From NCBI RefSeq assembly GCF_039555335.1, contig NC_092637.1, forward strand, positions 46,269,613-46,333,612: a stretch of DNA of 64,000 nucleotides, in the 5' to 3' direction. The notes below the pieces were generated by a model. That model was given only the letters and a program-made list of their open reading frames with translations. It made no database searches and was not told the origin of the DNA. Of this stretch, positions 58,232 through 64,000 are shown piece by piece. The stretch comes from Amphiura filiformis. Lineage: Eukaryota; Echinodermata; Ophiuroidea; Amphilepidida; Amphiuridae. Each line of letters opens with the position of its first letter. The first letter of the stretch is position 1. A program made the translations under genes and the position numbers.

Positions 58232-58570
58232 ATGGATCACCTTACTCTCGCTCTCCTTTATGGGCTAATCTTAGCCTGCAATGCTCACCAAGACTTCCAC
58301 CTTACCATACTACACACATTCGGCGTAACATCTTCTTTCGAACAATTTGATTCCTCCGGAGATGAATGTAGCCCAGAGGAAGACCAAAATGGGGAATGTT
58401 TTGGAGGAGTTGCTCGTCGTGGCACTGTCATCAATGATGTCCGCAATGAACGAAATGATATCAACGTTTGTTTATTAGATTCGGGTGGACAGTTTACAGG
58501 AAGGTGGTTTGATTATTATAAAGGAACAGCGACTTCTAGCTTTATGAAAGATCTGGGATATGATGCGATG
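58232..58570 (+). CDS. NT5E-like: Gene D exon 1: 5'-nucleotidase-like, metal motifs lost
   Basis: 113 codons ending GCGATG|GTACGT, phase 0, as in genes B and C. MDHLTLALLYGLILACNA is the signal peptide. LHTFGVTSSFEQF has Gly for the first metal Asp and Thr for the His; LLDSGGQF has Gly for the other Asp. It is closest to gene C exon 1. Exon 2 is not found in the remaining 5.4 kb. Intron 1 of gene C is 4.4 kb, so exon 2 may lie beyond the right edge, or the gene is a fragment. Confidence 0.85.
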
Positions 58571-58867
58571 GTACGTTGAACAATAATCATGATAATTGTT
58601 TCAGTTGTTTAATTTTGCCTTCCTAAATAAGTATGCATTACCTTTTTCATTAAATATTATACATGTATAACAGATTCAACATGTACCTGCAATTTGACTT
58701 TCTAAGCAGATGTTTTTCCAAAACAACATAAGTAAACATACTTGGGAGGTCATAATTGTAGCACAAAAATGTTTTTAAAACGTTATAAGCGTGTTTCAAA
58801 AACATTTCAATAACTGTTAAGCTTTGAATATTTCGTACAATTTTAAAGGAAGTCTCTGGCAATCACA

Positions 58868-59227
58868 ACATTATGCCTTATGTGTAAGAAAAATAATTAT
58901 CAACCACGAATCGCGTGGTTTTATTTAAAACAAACTCATAGTGACCATAAAAACGAATAAAAACATCCGTCTCTCAATACGCGATATTTAAAATTCCCGG
59001 GCGCCGAAATTGTGGAGTGCAATGACGTCTCAGTAATACAATGAAGGCTGACAATGGAGCACAAATAACCATTATGTCATTGCACTTAGACAATTTTGGC
59101 GCGGGAACTTTGAATATCGCGTGTTTTTTATTCGACTGTTTTTATTCGTTTTTATGGTCAATATTTTAAATAAAACCATGTGTTTCATGCTTGATAAGTA
59201 TTTTTCTTACATATAAGGCATAATGTT
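58868..59227. mobile_element. 360-bp MITE after gene D exon 1
   Basis: Ends ACATTATGCCTTATGTGTAA and TTACATATAAGGCATAATGT. AAAACGAATAAAAAC pairs with GTTTTTATTCGTTTTT inside. Confidence 0.85.
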
Positions 59228-59331
59228 ATGACTGTCGGAGACCGCCCTTTGATAACGAGCACGGGTTCGATCAGCGGACAAACAAAGATGATGCAATAAT
59301 ACTACTTCTTCATGTCATGCGTGTTATTAAA

Positions 59332-59457
59332 ACGTCTGTCAACCAGACCAAAAATATTTTACTGCCCAGGTCAACAACCAATCACGTCACGCCTTTGTCC
59401 TGACGTCAGACGCAAACTAGTCTTTTTTATTTCGGTGTTCAATTATATGTTGCATGG
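59332..59457. mobile_element. MITE with TGACGTC motif, copy 3, left end missing
   Basis: CTGTCAACCAGACCAAAAAT to AATTATA matches the copies at 4894-5049 and 41531-41696. Confidence 0.8.
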
Positions 59458-59726
59458 TTGCGCTCTTTTATCGTAATCAATTCTCTTCTTTCACTCGGCG
59501 GCATTAAATCGATTACCTTGGAGCGCTTTTAAAATAAAAGTATGCTTGCAATTGCAAATCAGTAGGATCATAACCAGTGCCGCCGCCACTGAGGTGGAGA
59601 GAAGCATGAAGTTTAACTTAGGTAAGCTGACAATATTATTTATAAAGCCTACCCAGTCGCACTGCAGTTTTTAGCGGGATCCCGCAAATGGGGCGTACCT
59701 CATCCCATTTTTTCACACTTCTGTAA

Positions 59727-60990
59727 GTAGCAATTAGCACCTCTTGAGTTTTCCGATAAAATCAATGGTCACTAATAGTAGTGGCACCAGTCGCGGTACA
59801 CCGCAGTACGACGGACTTCTGCACTAGTGTATATTGAATAAACAATGTTCATTGTTTACGCTGGTTTAAATCATGGGTCAATATAACTATAAACAGATTC
59901 TAGGGAGTGTGTGTGAATGTGTGATAATGGATGAATATAACTGTTTACTGTTACAGTATTAACCAGCTATTGTTGATGGTATCGGTAGCTAGTGATTTTT
60001 GCTTTACGGGCGGCACTAGTATTGTGTTAGCATGGTGCTGTATGCGATGTATTAAATTCGTGTTTGAGCTCTGTTTTGGCATGTTTGGGGGTTTATAAGA
60101 TAGGCCTATGTCCGAAAATTGGGTTTGATACTTTGATTTACCGATTGTATAATACTAATACCGCTGCACGTCGATCTTTTTTACGGGTAAGGCATATACA
60201 GATACAATCTACACTTCTTCATGTCAAAGTTTCACAAAAAAAGAAACACACAGGATGTTATTTCCTCATAGGCCTATTTTGTTGAACGGATCACCGTCAT
60301 TCCTCTCATACCGGGGGGGTAGGCGATCTTCAACTACAAGTATGTAGCAATTAGCACCTCTTGAGTTTTCCGATAAAATCAATGGTAACTACTAGTAGAG
60401 CGTGTTTATAGTGGTGTACGGTATTTATACGGTATCATTATACGCATATGGGATTAGAATGGAATGTGACTTATCCGTTATCTCGGCTGTTTATAGTGAC
60501 AATCAATAGCGCTATTCTGAATCCGAGGTGGTTGAACTCAGCGTGTTCGAGGTCACCGCATGCAATGTGGGAGACACAAATATGGTGCCAGTTTCAAATA
60601 GTTTGCCATCGAAACGACACCGACCATTTATAAAAACATTATTGTTACAGATCCGTACCATATCTGTAGGTGATGTGTTATTACAGTGACAAATTTGAGC
60701 TCGGAGAGTTATATTACCCTGCTCCACTTCCTTGAATAACGGCATCGTTAATCCCTGTCTGTTTATAGTGGCCGTATACGGAAAGAATATACTGCAATAT
60801 CCATCGATATCGAAGGATATCAGTTCCGTATAGTATGTGCGGCAAATAGCGCTATTGGTCTGTTTATAGTGGCGACCAATACCGTATAAGATGTACTTAT
60901 ACGCTAAATACCGGATAATCTTGCTCACTATAAACACGCTCATAGTGGCACCAGTCGCGGTACACCGCAGTGAGACGGATTTCTGCACTA
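59727..60990. repeat. Duplicated segment: empty copy and copy with insertion
   Basis: 59727-59826 matches 60344-60397 joined to 60942-60990 (GTAGCAATTAGCACCTCTTG and GTGGCACCAGTCGCGGTACA). The second copy is split by the element 60398-60941. Confidence 0.85.
60398..60941. mobile_element. 544-bp MITE inserted at TA
   Basis: Ends GAGCGTGTTTATAGTG and CACTATAAACACGCTC. Comparison with the empty copy shows duplication of TA. TGTTTATAGTG also recurs inside at about 60488, 60767 and 60863. A 158-codon minus-strand frame runs across it but has no recognised domain. Confidence 0.85.
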
Positions 60991-60999
60991 ACCTGGTCA

Positions 61000-62939
61000 G
61001 AGATATCTGCCTGCCCAGACCTGGCCCTTGGTCCGATTAATATTTTGGAGAAGTTTCACTACCAGGTGCTTCATAAAACAACTTTTCATGATCATCGGAA
61101 AAAACATGTTGAAAATTTGAAAACATGTCTCCGAGAACGCGAGAATATGTAGCGGGCTATTTAATTCCTTGCCATCTAGGCCAATAATTTAGTAGCCTAC
61201 CATGGTAACAGTTGATATATCTGGAATGTTGCCAACATACCCTTTACCTCGAGACTAGTATACCAGTTGTAACCATGGTAACACGGGACGACGGTCTTTG
61301 TGGTCAATGTATGGTATACGTACGTTACGTACAACCAATCACAGCGCTAGCTGGAAACAAGTTCACCTTATTATAATGTTATGAATGGGCTGTTGTCAAC
61401 ATGTTACTCGATCCCGGGGTACTCGATTCATGAATACTGTATCTCAATTGACCAGCTTATTGGAGTGCCGGGTTGGGGTCCCGTGGGTTGGGTGTCAGGC
61501 TTATAAATAAATAATTACGGGGTCATACAATTTTAACCTGTTAACATGGTTATTGGGGTAAGGTGTAGGCCTATCGGTGCTGGTGGGTGGGGTCATTGTC
61601 GTAATAGGGGGGGGGACGCAATTTTATTGACGCCAACTTTTGGAAAAGTTGGGAAAACCCCTCCCCCCCTCCGAAGAAAATAATAGCCCCTTATCTATGG
61701 GCTGGACAATAATAATTATGAGCCCGAGGGGGATTTCCAAACGGTTTGCCAAAAATCAACCCCCCCCCCCATCGCCCTGCCAAAAATGCTTGCCTTTCCT
61801 CTCCAATTCCAATTTATTTTGCATCTATTTACTTTCTCAATCATAATTTCAATTTTTATGGGCCTTATAAATGATAAAGATCTGATAATTAATCATTATT
61901 TACAGATATCGGCACGTGCATGCATCTCCCGAATTTTAAATACACGCATGACCGTTATCACAGATTTATCAATATTCAGTTTCTTCTTGTTTCTTTTTTG
62001 TAAAATTTTTACTGCTTGTCTCACAATATCGCCAATATCATATAACCAATAGGCCAACCAATATCTAGAGCATTCGAATATGTGGATTGGAATTAAAATT
62101 TAGAGCATAAAAAAGAAAATTTCGAAAGTTAACTTGACTTTCTGTTAATACATATTTTGCGGGAAATGGTGCCGGCAGGCATGATTAATAATTAATGAGC
62201 TCTGAAACTACTAATCACTACGCAATAACATCGCGATATGAGTTTATTTTTCTCTCATTCATTCATCACAAATGACCACGTGACCATTAATACGCCGTGC
62301 TCTCGTGTTGGAAGCATGTTTTGGGCGGGGCCTGATGTAGTTGGCCCCTGGATTTTTTTTAAATAAACGAACAGGTGGAACATTTTTCTGACTGAAGTAA
62401 ATACTAGTAAATAGGTCTAAAGAATCAAACTGTGCTTCTCAAGCATGCGTTTTAAATAAAGGCTCTGACATATTTCGATAATAAAATCAATTTTAGAAAC
62501 AAAATGAAATTAAACTAGTAAATATTTTATCATGTCCACGACACTTTATTTTTACATCGATTTGACAAAATATACGAATGCGTTCAAGGATTTTGAATTA
62601 TTGGAAAAAAAATGCACATTTATGCAACGGTTATTTTGGTTCCTTTCCCTTCTCTCTCTGAAAATTAGGCAGCAACCCAGAACTGTTTTAACAGCCAGTG
62701 TGGGGGGGGGGCACAGGGGACAGAAGGGCAGAGTGCCCCCTGACAAAAAATTTACATTCACGGGTCGGGTGCATGAAGATGATATCATCCTGTCCGGTTC
62801 GCAGATGGTCCTGATTCTTGAAGTGTGTGGGGGGGCGGCTAGGGAGTTAGGGTCTGGCCGAACTTCTTCTCTTTTTTCTTTTGCCGCCTTTGGGTGCAAT
62901 TTTTTTCGGCGAAGTTTTTTTTGTTCAATTTAAATGTAT
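61000..62939. other. No gene seen
   Basis: Repeat-like DNA with C- and G-runs. GACAATAATAATTATGAGCC near 61707 resembles 34610. Overlapping open frames on both strands at 62532-62933 look like chance in a G-rich repeat. Confidence 0.4.
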
Positions 62940-63053
62940 ACCTTCACAGAGCTGGGTATGATTTTTTTTACTCATCAGTGAGGCAACTTTTTTCAAAAGA
63001 CTCCTAGCCCCCCCCCCCCCTCCGATAATATCTAGTGGTGCGTCCCTAACATA
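62940..63053. mobile_element. Right end of a GGGACGCACCA-type MITE
   Basis: TTTTTTCAAAAGACTCCTAG, a C-run, then TCTAGTGGTGCGTCCC. It matches the right end of 55895-56103. I could not place its left end. Confidence 0.6.
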
Positions 63054-64000
63054 TTTATTCTGATTCTTGCATTTATCTTGGGCAACGGATTAATTTAATT
63101 TCAATTCTGGATTTTAAATCTTGCTAGTGTAGGCCATCGGCTTTGGATTCATAATCTTGGGATGTTGGTGTTGCATTTTGTTATTTCATCGGGAGCTTCC
63201 AGGCTGGGGTCTACTCAATCACAAGGCTGCCATGCCAATCTTGGGCTTCGGTGGACTTGGATCCGGACTTGAATGTACATGATTTATTATTAAATGATGC
63301 AATTTGCAGTTTTTCGTACTGCGCTGGAAAGGAAAGGAAACCGGCCGGGCAAGCACTATAACATGTATAAGGAATATATTGAGATGAAATAAGTGAATAT
63401 AAATATATAAATTGAATTGATCCTACAGCACCGGGGGGGGCACCCATGCGCATTGGGGGGGGGGGGTGAGGCCCCCAGGCTAAAGGCAGGCGGCGGAAAA
63501 ATATCTCCAGTAGGGTTTCTTTCACTTTACCTTGTTCAGCTCAAAATGGACAGAAACCCTTCCTGATAATTATTATTAGTATTATTTCAGCATTTTGAGT
63601 ATATAATAACAAATTTAAAATGTGAAAGAGGCGGGTAGAATAATTATTAATGAAAAATGACGGAAAATTGTTGGAAAATTGTGTAACGATACCATTTTAG
63701 TGCACCAACAGGGCTATAGGCGTAGGCGGTGCTGATATTGGGGCGTGTAACATACACCTCAAATACTTTACAAAACCAAAAATTTATTGAAAGAAAAATA
63801 GCCTAGCCTCTACCCCCCCTCCAACACTTTTTAGATTTTCGAGAGTCGTCCTGGCTGTAAAAAATTGGGTCAACCTTTTCGGGCGGACTTTTGCTGCAAG
63901 GGTGGCAAAAATACACCCCCCCGGTAGGAGCGGCCACGGTACTACGCCACTGGCACTCACTAAACATGGGTGACGTGGATGTGCGGTCACTTTGCCCCTC
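63054..64000. other. No gene seen; hAT-like end at 63937-63951
   Basis: GGTACTACGCCACTG near 63938-63952 is the complement of a CAGTGGCGTAG hAT end like that at 32819. The last bases (GTCACTTTGCCCCTC) resemble the arms of 52918-53138. Confidence 0.4.

Noticed and set aside
60512-60988. 158-codon minus-strand ORF
   Set aside because: Runs across a MITE boundary shown by the empty-site copy, so it cannot be an old gene.
62532-62933. Overlapping 133- and 115-codon ORFs on opposite strands
   Set aside because: G/C-run repeat; the frames mirror each other and show no domain.
58571-64000. Further exons of gene D
   Set aside because: I looked for the exon 2 pattern (GNxEF, SANxN, IGYG) after a splice acceptor and found none.

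Overview
The window looks like nuclear DNA of a marine invertebrate animal. It is AT-rich and intron-containing, and crowded with short inverted-repeat transposons (MITEs), tRNA-derived SINEs and Penelope-like retroelement remains. The mix of repeats suggests an ambulacrarian (echinoderm or hemichordate), but that is inference and nothing here is diagnostic.

The only host protein-coding genes I can support are four members of one family: secreted ecto-5'-nucleotidase (CD73/NT5E)-like proteins. Gene A (+) shows only its last two exons (4109-5436). Gene B (+) is complete in eight exons (22718-31268). Gene C (-) is complete in eight exons (49508 down to 35435). Gene D (+) shows only its first exon (58232-58570). 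B and C have homologous exons with the same phases (0, then 1 at every later junction). B and C converge tail to tail; C and D diverge head to head. A/B and C/D form two sequence subgroups, and the cluster probably runs past both edges.

The main result is that B, C and D have lost residues that bind the two metal ions or do catalysis in 5'-nucleotidases. B keeps part of the metal site, C keeps almost none, and D has lost the exon 1 ligands. The C-terminal nucleotide-binding residues are mostly kept in A, B and C. This looks like a family of secreted, nucleotide-binding pseudoenzymes. B and C each also carry a one-base deletion in exon 6, by reading frame and splice phase; this is either sequence error or gene decay.

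Layout: 0-0.9 kb, tandem repeat and three hairpins; 1.1-2.8 kb, Penelope-like element; 3.2-6.8 kb, gene A end among MITEs; 7-12 kb, MITEs and hairpins; 12.8-17.4 kb, a foldback element with long inverted arms that splits a tRNA-like sequence; 18-22.7 kb, inverted repeats, SINE, MITEs; 22.7-31.3 kb, gene B with transposon-filled introns; 31.3-35.4 kb, repeats; 35.4-49.5 kb, gene C; 49.55-52.8 kb, a 16-copy, about 206-bp satellite abutting the 5' end of gene C; 53-58 kb, MITEs; 58.2-64 kb, gene D exon 1 and repeats.
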